Below are positions 24,597 through 32,737 of a DNA stretch of 64,000 nucleotides, in pieces (position 1 is the stretch's first letter; every line of letters begins with the position of its first letter). The notes below the pieces were generated by a model. That model made no database searches and was not told the DNA's origin. It saw only the letters and a list, made by a program, of their open reading frames with translations. Position numbers and translations under genes: made by a program. Source of the DNA: [Actinomadura] parvosata subsp. kistnae (GTDB lineage: Bacteria > Actinomycetota > Actinomycetes > Streptosporangiales > Streptosporangiaceae). Location of the stretch: assembly GCF_900323885.1 (NCBI RefSeq), contig NZ_OOHJ01000018.1, forward strand, positions 3,211,001-3,275,000, in the 5' to 3' direction.

Positions 24597-25864
24597 CCGG
24601 GGAGGAGATGCACGCCCTGGTGGAGCGGCTCTACCCGCTGTGCCGCTCCATCACGGGCGACGGCGTGCGGGCCACGCTGGAGATCGTCGGGGAGCACCTG
24701 GAGCTGGACGTGCACGAGGTGCCGACCGGGACCCAGGTGCTCGACTGGACGATCCCCAAGGAGTGGAACATCCGCGACGCCTACATCAAGGACCGGGCCG
24801 GCAACCGGGTGGTGGACTTCCAGAGGTCGAACCTGCACGTCGTGGGCTACAGCGTGCCGGTGTCGGCCACCATGACGCTGGCCGAGCTGCGGCCCCACCT
24901 GCACACGCTGCCCGCACAGCCGGGGCTGGTGCCGTACCGGACCTCGTACTACGCCGAGACGTGGGGGTTCTGCCTGAGCCAGGACACGCTCGACGGGATG
25001 GACGAGGGGCCGTACGAGGTGGTGATCGACTCGACGCTGGCCGACGGGCACCTGACGTACGCCGAGCACGTCGTGCCGGGCCGCACCGACGACGAGGTGC
25101 TGATCTCGTGCCACGTCTGCCACCCGTCGCTGGCCAACGACAACCTGGCCGGGATCGCGGTGGCCACGGCGCTGGCGGGCCGGTTGAAGGAGCCGCGCTT
25201 CACCTACCGGTTCCTGTTCGCGCCGGGCACGATCGGCGCGATCACCTGGCTGGCGCGCAACCGCGAGCGCACCGGGCGCGTCCGGCACGGGCTCACGCTG
25301 GCCTGCGCGGGCGACGCGGGCGCGCTGACGTACAAGCGCAGCAGGCGCGGCGACGCGCCCATCGACCGGGCGATGGCGCTCGTGCTGCGCGATCGGCCGC
25401 ACACGGTCGTGGACTTCTCCCCGTACGGCTACGACGAGCGCCAGTTCTGCTCGCCCGGGTTCAACCTGCCGGTGGGCAGCCTGACCAGGACGCCGTACGC
25501 GGGCTACCCCGAGTACCACACCTCAGGGGACGACGTGGGCTTCGTCTCCCCGCGGGCCATGGCCGACACGCTGGAGGCGCTGTGGGCGGCGGTCGAGGTG
25601 CTGGAGCACGACGGCCGCTACGAGAACCTGAGCCCGTACGGCGAGCCGCAGCTCGGCCGGCGCGGCCTGTACGGATCTCTCGGTGGCCGGAGTGACACGA
25701 AACAGGCGCAAATGGCGATGTTATGGGTGTTGAACCTGTCGGACGGTGAGCACAGCCTGATGGACGTGACCGGCCGATCGGGCCTGCCCTTCCGCGCGGT
25801 CGCCGAGGCGGCCGCCGCTCTGGAGGGCGCGGGCCTGCTCAAACGGGTGGGAGAGGGCGCATGA
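24593..25864 (+). CDS. DUF4910 aminopeptidase-like protein
   Basis: 423 residues, GTG start coupled to the epimerase. The N-terminal domain opens MHALVERLYPLCRSITGDGV, has DWTIPKEWNIRDAYIKD, then SCHVCHPSLANDNLAG, a zinc-peptidase-like site of the M28/DUF4910 fold (His and Asp ligands). The C-terminus (about 360-423) looks like a winged helix, MDVTGRSGLPFRAVAEAAAA. The family sits in many polysaccharide clusters but its substrate is unknown; it may hydrolyse an amide on a sugar rather than a peptide. Confidence 0.88.
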   Translation: MTGEEMHALVERLYPLCRSITGDGVRATLEIVGEHLELDVHEVPTGTQVLDWTIPKEWNIRDAYIKDRAGNRVVDFQRSNLHVVGYSVPVSATMTLAELRPHLHTLPAQPGLVPYRTSYYAETWGFCLSQDTLDGMDEGPYEVVIDSTLADGHLTYAEHVVPGRTDDEVLISCHVCHPSLANDNLAGIAVATALAGRLKEPRFTYRFLFAPGTIGAITWLARNRERTGRVRHGLTLACAGDAGALTYKRSRRGDAPIDRAMALVLRDRPHTVVDFSPYGYDERQFCSPGFNLPVGSLTRTPYAGYPEYHTSGDDVGFVSPRAMADTLEALWAAVEVLEHDGRYENLSPYGEPQLGRRGLYGSLGGRSDTKQAQMAMLWVLNLSDGEHSLMDVTGRSGLPFRAVAEAAAALEGAGLLKRVGEGA

Positions 25865-26814
25865 ATCTGCGGGTGGGGGACCTCGTCGAGGTGCGGAGCG
25901 CGGCGGAGATCCTGGCCACGCTGGACGAGCGGGGCGAGCTGGACAGTCTCCCGTTCATGCCGGAGATGCTGGCCTTCTGCGGGCAGCGGCTGACGGTCCA
26001 CAAGGTCGCGCACAAGCTGTGCGACACGATCAGCCGCAGCGGCATGCGGCGCATGGACAACGCGGTGCACCTGACGGGCGCGCGCTGCGACGGCGGCGGG
26101 CACGGCGGCTGCCAGACGGCCTGCTCGCTGTACTGGAAGGAGGCGTGGCTCAAACGGGTCGAACCCGGCGCGCCCGCCACCCCGCAGATCCCGGAGGAGC
26201 GGCTGCTCAAGCTGCTGGACGCCAACACGCGCAAGGGCTCCGACGGCTACGCCTGCCAGGCCACCGAACTGCTGCGGGCCGCGCCGGCCTGCCTGCCGTT
26301 CCGCGACCTCGGCCAGTACGTCACCGACGTGCGCAGCGGCAACGTGGGCGTCGCGCAGACCGTCCGCACCTTCCTGGTCGGGCTGTTCAACCGCTTCCAG
26401 GACGCGAGCAAGAAGGTGCTGCCGCGCCGCCTGTGGATCAGGCGCGGGCTGCGCTGGGGCTTCATCGAGGGCCGGGCCGGCAAGAAGACGCCGACGGCCA
26501 CGCTCGACCTGCGGCCGGGCGAGCTGGTCCGGATCAAGTCCAAGGAGGAGATCCTCGACACGCTCAACGACGACCTGCTCAACCGCGGGATGGGCTTCGA
26601 GGAGGAGATGGCCCGCTACTGCGGCAGGACCGCCCGCGTCCGGGCCAGGGTCGAGCGCTGCCTGGATGAGAAGACCGGCCGGATGCTGACCATGAAGAGC
26701 CCGTGCATCATCCTCGAGGACCTGGTCTGCGAGGGCGTCTACAACGCCAACTGCCCGCGCGAGTTCGTGCCGTTCTGGCGGGAGATCTGGCTGGAGAGGG
26801 TCGAGAGTTCGTGA
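25861..26814 (+). CDS. Duplicated-domain cysteine protein of unknown function
   Basis: 317 residues, ATGA overlap with DUF4910. Two homologous domains flank a helical middle. Domain 1 (about 1-100) starts LRVGDLVEVRSAAEILATLD and ends LYWKEAWLKRVE; domain 2 (about 218-316) starts LRPGELVRIKSKEEILDTLN and ends FWREIWLERVE. Each has a first Cys in the FCGQR/YCGRT position, a second Cys about 15-20 residues on, and a final cluster (RCDGGGHGGCQTAC; PREF preceded by VCEGVYNANC). The linker holds a further CQATELLRAAPAC. No family known to me; the cysteines could bind metal. Its fixed place between DUF4910 and the flippase suggests a job in this pathway. Confidence 0.85.
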   Translation: MNLRVGDLVEVRSAAEILATLDERGELDSLPFMPEMLAFCGQRLTVHKVAHKLCDTISRSGMRRMDNAVHLTGARCDGGGHGGCQTACSLYWKEAWLKRVEPGAPATPQIPEERLLKLLDANTRKGSDGYACQATELLRAAPACLPFRDLGQYVTDVRSGNVGVAQTVRTFLVGLFNRFQDASKKVLPRRLWIRRGLRWGFIEGRAGKKTPTATLDLRPGELVRIKSKEEILDTLNDDLLNRGMGFEEEMARYCGRTARVRARVERCLDEKTGRMLTMKSPCIILEDLVCEGVYNANCPREFVPFWREIWLERVESS

Positions 26815-28262
26815 GCGAGGTCGGCGACATCGGCCGCAAGGCCGGTCGCGGCCTGCGCTGGAGCCTGCTGGGCAACCTGGTGATGAAGGCGGGCTCGTTC
26901 GGGATGAGTCTCATCCTGGCCAGGCTGCTGGTGCCCGAGGACTTCGGCGTGTTCGCGATCGCGCTGGCGGCCACCCAGTTCGTCATCTACATCAACGACG
27001 CCGGGGTGATCGCGGCGACCGTGCAGTGGCGGGGCCGGCTGGAGGAGATCGCGCCCACGGCCACCGTCGTCGCGATCCTGTCGAGCTGCGCCCTCTACGG
27101 GGTCTTCTGGGTGATCGCGCCGTTCTACGCGAGCCTGGCCGGGAGCGAGGACGCCACCTGGGTGATCCGCATCCTCATGGCCACGAACGTCGTCTACGGG
27201 CTGACCGCGGTGCGCAGCGCCGCGCTCATGCGCCGCTTCGAGCAGGACAAGCTGGCCTGGGCGAACCTGGCCGGGTTCGTCGCCAACGCCTCCGTCTCCA
27301 TCACGCTGGCCGCCAACGGCGCCGGCGCCTACAGCTTCGCGTGGGGGCAGCTCAGCGGGGGCGTGCTCACCGGCGTGCTGGTGGTCGCCCTGGCCAGGAT
27401 CAAGATCGAGCTCGGCTTCGACCGCGTGCGGGCCGTGCGGCTGCTGCGGTTCGGGCTGCCGCTGTGCGTCAGCCTCGGCATCGAGGGCCTGCTGCTCAAC
27501 GTGGACTCGGTCATCGTCGGCGACGCGCTCGGCCCCGTCTGGCTGGGCTTCTACCTGCTCGCCTTCAACATCTCCAGCTGGGTGCCCGGCCTGATCGGCA
27601 CCGCCGTCCGCTACGTCGCGCTGCCCAGCTTCTCCCGGCTGGCCGAGGAGGGCGGGCCGGCCCTGCGCGACGGCGTGCGGCAGGCCGTCCCGCTGCTGGC
27701 CGGCATGGTGCTGCCGATCGCGGTGCTGATGGGCACGCTCGCCCCCGCGGTCGTCGAGTTCCTGTACGGCGCGAACTGGCTGCCCGCCGCCCAGGTGCTG
27801 CGCTTCCTCGCGATCGTGATGGCGGTGCGCATGCTGACGCTGCTCATCACCGACATCCTGGCCGCGCTCGGCCGCACGAAGGCGACCATGTGGGTGAACC
27901 TGTCGTGGGCCGTGGCGCTGGTGCCCGCGCTCATGGCGGGCGCCCGCCTCGACGGCATCCAGGGCGCGGCCGTGGCGCACGCCGTCGTCGCCGTGGTGGT
28001 GGCGCTGCCGCTGCTCGGCGTGGCCCTGCACCGCTCCGGGGTGCCCGTGGCGCTGGTCGGCGCCGGGCTGGCCAGGCCGCTGCTGGGCGCGGCCGTGGCG
28101 GGGCTCGTCATGGTCGCGCTGTCGCTCGTGGTCGACGGCGCCTTTACCGAGCTGTGCGTGGCGGGAGGTGCCGGGCTGCTGCTGTTCTTGCTGGTCGTGG
28201 TGCCGCGCGCGGAGCTGATGCGACTCGTACGCCAAAGGAGGGCGACGCATGCGCGACTCTGA
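26811..28262 (+). CDS. Polysaccharide/lipid-linked oligosaccharide flippase (Wzx-like)
   Basis: 483 residues with about 12-14 membrane segments, GTG start coupled to the previous stop. Family features: KAGSFGMSLILARLLVPEDF near the start, LLNVDSVIVGDALG in the middle, WLGFYLLAFNISSWVPGL and FLYGANWLPAAQVLRFL, typical of the MATE/Wzx family in capsule clusters. It flips the undecaprenyl-linked repeat unit across the membrane. The following GT2 begins 14 bases before its stop. Confidence 0.93.
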   Translation: MSEVGDIGRKAGRGLRWSLLGNLVMKAGSFGMSLILARLLVPEDFGVFAIALAATQFVIYINDAGVIAATVQWRGRLEEIAPTATVVAILSSCALYGVFWVIAPFYASLAGSEDATWVIRILMATNVVYGLTAVRSAALMRRFEQDKLAWANLAGFVANASVSITLAANGAGAYSFAWGQLSGGVLTGVLVVALARIKIELGFDRVRAVRLLRFGLPLCVSLGIEGLLLNVDSVIVGDALGPVWLGFYLLAFNISSWVPGLIGTAVRYVALPSFSRLAEEGGPALRDGVRQAVPLLAGMVLPIAVLMGTLAPAVVEFLYGANWLPAAQVLRFLAIVMAVRMLTLLITDILAALGRTKATMWVNLSWAVALVPALMAGARLDGIQGAAVAHAVVAVVVALPLLGVALHRSGVPVALVGAGLARPLLGAAVAGLVMVALSLVVDGAFTELCVAGGAGLLLFLLVVVPRAELMRLVRQRRATHARL

Positions 28263-29121
28263 GCTGGTGTCCATCGCGCTGCCGGTACGCAACGGCGCCG
28301 GCCGCCTGGAGGCGGTGGTCCGCTCGGTGCTGGCGCAGGACCATCCGCACATCGAGCTGGTCATCTCCGACAACGCCTCCACCGACGGCACCGAGGAGCT
28401 GTGCCGCGACCTGGCGGCCTCGGACCCCAGGATCGTCTACCACCGGCACCCGGAGAACGTCGGCCTGCTGCGCAACTTCATGCACGCGGCGCGCGTCTCG
28501 AAGGGCGCGTACGTGCGCTGGATCGGCGACGACGACCGGCTGGAGCCCACCTGCGTGTCGGCGGCCCTGGCCGCCTTCGCCGCGGACGAGCGCCTCATCC
28601 TCGTCACCAACCAGGTCTCCTACTCCGGGCCCGACGGGGAGGTGAGCGTGCCCTACACCGGCACCAAGCTCGGCTCCGACGACCCGGTGGAGCGCCTCGC
28701 CGAGATGCTGCGGCTGCTCAACGAGAGCCCGTACCTGATGGACCCGCTCTACGGCCTGCTGCGGCGCGAGGCGGCGACCGGCATCCCGCGGCGGAACATG
28801 CTGCGCGAGGACGAGGTGTTCGCCGCCAAGCTGGCGCTGGCCGGGCCGTGGGCGCACCTGCCCGAGGTGCTCTCGCACCGCAACTGGCGGCTGGAGCGGA
28901 TCGGCCGCGTCGCCCGCCGGCTCGACGTGCCGCCCTGGCAGTCCCACCTGGCCAACACGCTTCAGTGCAGGGAGCTGCTGCGATGGGTGCACGACGCGGA
29001 CCTGACCGACGAGCAGCGGCGGCGGGCGCGCGGCGAGGTGCTGCGCATGTACGCCCGCCGGCAGCGCCGCACGCTCTCGCATCGCGCGCACAAGCTGCTG
29101 ACCCTGGCCCGCCTGGTGTAA
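28249..29121 (+). CDS. Glycosyltransferase family 2
   Basis: 290 residues, GT-A fold. SIALPVRNGAGRLEAVVRS and LVISDNASTDGTEE form the nucleotide-binding half and RWIGDDDRLEP holds the DxD metal motif. ATG 28249 has a strong AAAGGAGGG at 28234-28242. It overlaps the flippase by 14 bases. It adds a sugar to the growing repeat unit on the cytoplasmic face. Donor and acceptor unknown. Confidence 0.93.
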   Translation: MRDSELVSIALPVRNGAGRLEAVVRSVLAQDHPHIELVISDNASTDGTEELCRDLAASDPRIVYHRHPENVGLLRNFMHAARVSKGAYVRWIGDDDRLEPTCVSAALAAFAADERLILVTNQVSYSGPDGEVSVPYTGTKLGSDDPVERLAEMLRLLNESPYLMDPLYGLLRREAATGIPRRNMLREDEVFAAKLALAGPWAHLPEVLSHRNWRLERIGRVARRLDVPPWQSHLANTLQCRELLRWVHDADLTDEQRRRARGEVLRMYARRQRRTLSHRAHKLLTLARLV

Positions 29122-29185
29122 CAGACCTGATGAACTCAGCGATTTCCCGTTTGCATCGGTACAAAAGTCGACGGGGGCGGAAATA

Positions 29186-30127
29186 GTGCGCTTCTGGAAG
29201 ACCATCCTTGGTCTGGCCACGAAGAGATCCGTGGGAGTGCCGGTCGCCGTCGTGGCCGTCGGGCTTGCCCTGGCGGCGTACTTCCTGCTGCCGACCCGAT
29301 ACGTCTCCACCGCCTCCATGGTGCTCACCGTGCCCGCCACCGGCGGCACGCTGGAGACCCAGCCGGAGAGCAAGCCCGGCCTGACCAACCCGCTGCTGCA
29401 GTTCAACGACGCCCTGCGGACCACCGCGGGCATCCTGATCCTGGCCACCAACACGCCCGACGTCTACAAGGAGATCGGCGCCCCCGACGGCGGGCCGACC
29501 CACGTGGTCATCAACGACGGCCGCACCAACGCCGACCTGCTGGGCATCAGCACCAACGGGCCCTTCGTCTACGTCGAGGTGGAGAGCGACGACCCCGCCA
29601 CCGTGCGGGAGGTCATGCGCAAGGCGCAGCAGCGGGTGCGGCTGGAGCTGGGCAAGCGTCAGACGGCGCTGCACGCGCCGATCAGCACGCACATCGGCAT
29701 CATGGACGTGATGCCGCCGTCGGGGCCCAGGGCCCAGCTCGGCGACCGCCTGCAGTTCGCGGCCTTCGGCGGCATGTTCGGCGTGGTGGCGGGGATCGGC
29801 GTGGCGTACGGCATCCAGCGGGTGCGGTGGGGGCGCACGGCGCCCGAGTCTGAGCCCGAGCCCCAGCCCGGATCCGCGCCGGAGCCGGAGATCTGGTCCG
29901 AGGTCGTGGCGGAGGAGCCGGCCACGGAGGAGAAGCAGGCGCTCAACGGCACCCGGCCGCACCCGCCGGCCGCGGGCTTCCCCCTGACGGTGGAGGAGCT
30001 GTCCCAGGAGCGGACGGGACCGATCCAGGTCATCAAGATCGGTGACGGGCCGGACACGGCTCCTGGGCAGCCGGACAAGAGCGACGGGAGCGAGGACGAC
30101 GACGGTCAGCTCGACTCGACGACCTGA
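29186..30127 (+). CDS. Wzz-like chain-length determinant protein, long form
   Basis: 313 residues. Two membrane segments (about 15-35, VAVVAVGLALAAYFLL; about 190-208, FAAFGGMFGVVAGIGVAYG) bracket an extracytoplasmic region, as in Wzz/capsule co-polymerases. A cytoplasmic tail (210-313) is rich in Pro and Glu. It is paralogous to the protein at 32006: compare NPLLQFNDALRTTAGILI with NPLLNFDHGLDVAASILI. No kinase domain is attached. The 22-base overlap with the converging DUF6492 gene isolates it from the genes before it (65-base gap). Confidence 0.86.
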   Translation: MRFWKTILGLATKRSVGVPVAVVAVGLALAAYFLLPTRYVSTASMVLTVPATGGTLETQPESKPGLTNPLLQFNDALRTTAGILILATNTPDVYKEIGAPDGGPTHVVINDGRTNADLLGISTNGPFVYVEVESDDPATVREVMRKAQQRVRLELGKRQTALHAPISTHIGIMDVMPPSGPRAQLGDRLQFAAFGGMFGVVAGIGVAYGIQRVRWGRTAPESEPEPQPGSAPEPEIWSEVVAEEPATEEKQALNGTRPHPPAAGFPLTVEELSQERTGPIQVIKIGDGPDTAPGQPDKSDGSEDDDGQLDSTT

Positions 30128-30978
30128 GCGCACCTCCTGATGGCGGCCTGCCGCACCTCCATCGGGGTGTGCGACTTGGCCGAGATCATCATGCCCACCG
30201 CGTCGGGCGGCAGCCGGTCGGCGAAGGCGGTGGCCGTGGCCTCGTCCCACGGCTCGTGGTTGTAGCTGAGGTGGCAGATCGTGGTGTTGACCGGCAGGTC
30301 AGCCTTCAGCACCTCGTCCACGAAGACGCCGTACAGGATGAACTCGGAGACGTGCAGCCGCGAGTTGAACACGTCGAGCCAGTCGCGGCCCGTCACCTGC
30401 GTGATCCGCCGCTGCATCGCCCGGACGACCTCCGGGTCCCAGAAAGTCAGCGCTGTCACGTAGTCCGGCAGCGGCGGAGGCGGCGACGGCGGCAGGCCCA
30501 GCAGGTCGCGGGCCACCTGGTGCCAGATGACGTGCCGCTTCATCTCGGCCGTCACGCCGTTCTCCAGCCGGTACAGGCACAGCCGCCCGTCCCTGCTGAA
30601 CGACTCGACGCCGGTGGGGCGGACCAGCACGGCGTCGGAGTCCACGACGAGCATGGCGTCGGCGTCGATCAGGCCCGCCGAGGCGATCTTGACGGTCTGC
30701 TGCATCACCCAGCCGCGCAGCGGCGGCCACGGGCGGCGGTAGTTGACGTACAGGTCGGTGCCCGGCATGCGCAGGTACCGGCGGGGCAGCAGCTCCGAGC
30801 GCACCCACACGTGGCAGCGCGGCCCCTCGAACCGGGCGAACGCCTCACGGTCGCCCGGCGGCACGAAGACGTGGTGGATGGTGTCGTCGGAGGTGAACTC
30901 GAGCACGGAACGGTGTAAGTCGGCGAACAGTTCGACGTCCTGGGCGTAGGAGGGCGTGATGACCGCCAGCTTGCTCAC
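30106..30978 (-). CDS. DUF6492 family protein, glycosyltransferase-like (paralogue A)
   Basis: 290 residues. SKLAVITPSYAQDVELFADL and DAMLVVDSDAVLVRPT resemble a GT-A glycosyltransferase with a DxD motif. Family members are found in exopolysaccharide clusters and their activity is unproved. About half its residues match the next gene in alignable order (RSVLEFTSDDTIHHV versus RSVLEHTSDDTVHHV). GTG start overlaps the upstream paralogue's stop by four bases. Confidence 0.87.
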   Translation of the reverse strand: MSKLAVITPSYAQDVELFADLHRSVLEFTSDDTIHHVFVPPGDREAFARFEGPRCHVWVRSELLPRRYLRMPGTDLYVNYRRPWPPLRGWVMQQTVKIASAGLIDADAMLVVDSDAVLVRPTGVESFSRDGRLCLYRLENGVTAEMKRHVIWHQVARDLLGLPPSPPPPLPDYVTALTFWDPEVVRAMQRRITQVTGRDWLDVFNSRLHVSEFILYGVFVDEVLKADLPVNTTICHLSYNHEPWDEATATAFADRLPPDAVGMMISAKSHTPMEVRQAAIRRCAQVVESS

Positions 30979-31859
30979 GGATGACTCCCGTCGGGTCCGG
31001 TGATCTGGGAGCATCGCCGGATCGCCGCCAGCCTGGCCGCCATGGGCGTCCCCGACTTGGCCGAGATCATCATTCCCACCGCGTCGGGGGGCAGCAGGTC
31101 GGCGAAGGCGACGGCTCCGGCAGGGTCGAGAGGGGTGCGATCCCACCTGCTGTGGCAGATCGCGGTGCTGAGCGCGGGCGCGGCCCCCAGCACCTCGTCC
31201 ACGAACACGCCGTAGACGATGAACTCGGAGACCTGGAGGTGGGAGGTGAAGGCGGGCAGCCAGTCCCGGCCGGTCGCCCCGGCGATCCGCCGCTGCATCT
31301 CGCGGACGACGGCCGGGTCCCAGCACGCCAGCGAGCTGACGTAGTCCGGCAGCGGCAGCGGCGCCGGCCCCGGCAGGCCCAGCAGCTCGCGGGCCACCCG
31401 GTGCCAGGTGACGTGGTCGGCCATGCCCTCGTGCACACCGTCGTCGAGCCGGAACATGCGGACCTGGCCGTCCTGGATGAACAGGTCGGGCGTGACCTCG
31501 CGCACCAGCACGACGTCGGAGTCGGCGACCAGCACCACCTTCGCGTCGAGCCGGGCCGTCACCGCCACCTTCGCGGCCTGCTGCGCCACCCAGCCGCGCA
31601 GGGGCGGCCACGGCCGTATGGGATCGATCCACACGCCGGCCAGCGGAGCCTTGAAGATACGGCGGGGCAGGATCTCCGCATAGGTCCAGATCCGGCAGCG
31701 GGGGCCCGCGTACCGGGAGAACAGCCGGCGGTCGGAGTCGGCCACCACCACGTGGTGCACCGTGTCGTCCGAGGTGTGCTCCAGCACGGAACGGTGCAGG
31801 TCGGCGAAGAGCTCGGCGTCAGGGGCGTACGTGGGGGTGACGACGGCCAATGCGCTCAT
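30975..31859 (-). CDS. DUF6492 family protein, glycosyltransferase-like (paralogue B)
   Basis: 294 residues, first of a two-gene minus-strand operon. Motifs ALAVVTPTYAPDAELFADL, KVVLVADSDVVLVREV and HVTWHRVARELLGLPG align with paralogue A throughout, showing a tandem duplication. No membrane segment. Probably a glycosyltransferase for the polysaccharide, flanked on both sides by paralogous Wzz-like genes. Confidence 0.87.
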   Translation of the reverse strand: MSALAVVTPTYAPDAELFADLHRSVLEHTSDDTVHHVVVADSDRRLFSRYAGPRCRIWTYAEILPRRIFKAPLAGVWIDPIRPWPPLRGWVAQQAAKVAVTARLDAKVVLVADSDVVLVREVTPDLFIQDGQVRMFRLDDGVHEGMADHVTWHRVARELLGLPGPAPLPLPDYVSSLACWDPAVVREMQRRIAGATGRDWLPAFTSHLQVSEFIVYGVFVDEVLGAAPALSTAICHSRWDRTPLDPAGAVAFADLLPPDAVGMMISAKSGTPMAARLAAIRRCSQITGPDGSHP

Positions 31860-32005
31860 GAAAAGTGATCTCCGTCCCCGGCCCGGGTGAAAGACGCCCC
31901 TCGTACCTCATATCGGCTCATCAAAGGTGGTGTTACAGGGATTTGTGTAACGCTCCACCCCTTACCGGACGACATGTAGGAGGCGGGACTCGCGAGGGAG
32001 GGCGC

Positions 32006-32734
32006 GTGGATTTCTGGGGGACGGTCCTCGTCCTGGTGCGGCGCTGGTACGTCGCACTGCCCGCCTTCCTGGCGGCCCTGGGCGCGGCCTTCTACTCGTA
32101 CTCGACGATCCCGATCACCTACACCACCTCCGCCGTGCTCGTGCTCACCGCGCCCACCAGCGGCGGCATCCAGCTCCCCGACCCCGACCAGCCGATCCCG
32201 AGGGTCAACCCGCTGCTCAACTTCGACCACGGGCTCGACGTGGCCGCCTCCATCCTCATCAGCGTCATGAGCACGCCCGACATGGTCGCCGACATGGGGG
32301 TCACCAGCGACGGGCCGACCACGTACGCGGTCACGAACGGCACCCAGAACCTGGAGTCGCTGGCCACGGGGCCGCTGGTCTTCGTGCAGGGGGAGAGCCA
32401 GACGCCGCAGGAGGCCACGCGCATCGCCCGCAAGGCCATCGAGCGGGTCAAGAAGGAGCTCGACGTGCGCCAGCGGCAGGTGCAGGCGCCCGCGGGCACG
32501 TACATCACGATCAGCGAGGCCGTCCCGCCGACCACGCCGGTGCCGCAGCAGGGCAAGAAGCTGCGCTCGGCCGCGTCGGCGCTCGGCCTCGGGCTGATCG
32601 GCGCGCTGACCGCGGCCTTCGCCGCCGAGAGCCTGGCGAAGCCGCTGCGGAGGGGCCTCGGGCGGCTGCGCCGGCGGGACGAGACCCCGGCGGAGGAGCC
32701 GGAGCTGGTCTCCGCCGCGCGGAAGGGGGCCTAG
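32006..32734 (+). CDS. Wzz-like chain-length determinant protein, short form
   Basis: 242 residues with membrane segments at about 15-33 and 190-210 and an extracytoplasmic domain between. Starts VDFWGTVLVLVRRWYVALPA at GTG 32006 with GAGGGAGG nine bases upstream. TSAVLVLTAPTSGGIQLPDP and RKAIERVKKELDVRQRQVQA align with the longer paralogue at 29186. The next gene, a Wzy-like polymerase, starts three bases after its stop, which fits Wzz acting with Wzy. Confidence 0.87.
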   Translation: MDFWGTVLVLVRRWYVALPAFLAALGAAFYSYSTIPITYTTSAVLVLTAPTSGGIQLPDPDQPIPRVNPLLNFDHGLDVAASILISVMSTPDMVADMGVTSDGPTTYAVTNGTQNLESLATGPLVFVQGESQTPQEATRIARKAIERVKKELDVRQRQVQAPAGTYITISEAVPPTTPVPQQGKKLRSAASALGLGLIGALTAAFAAESLAKPLRRGLGRLRRRDETPAEEPELVSAARKGA

Positions 32735-32737
32735 ACG

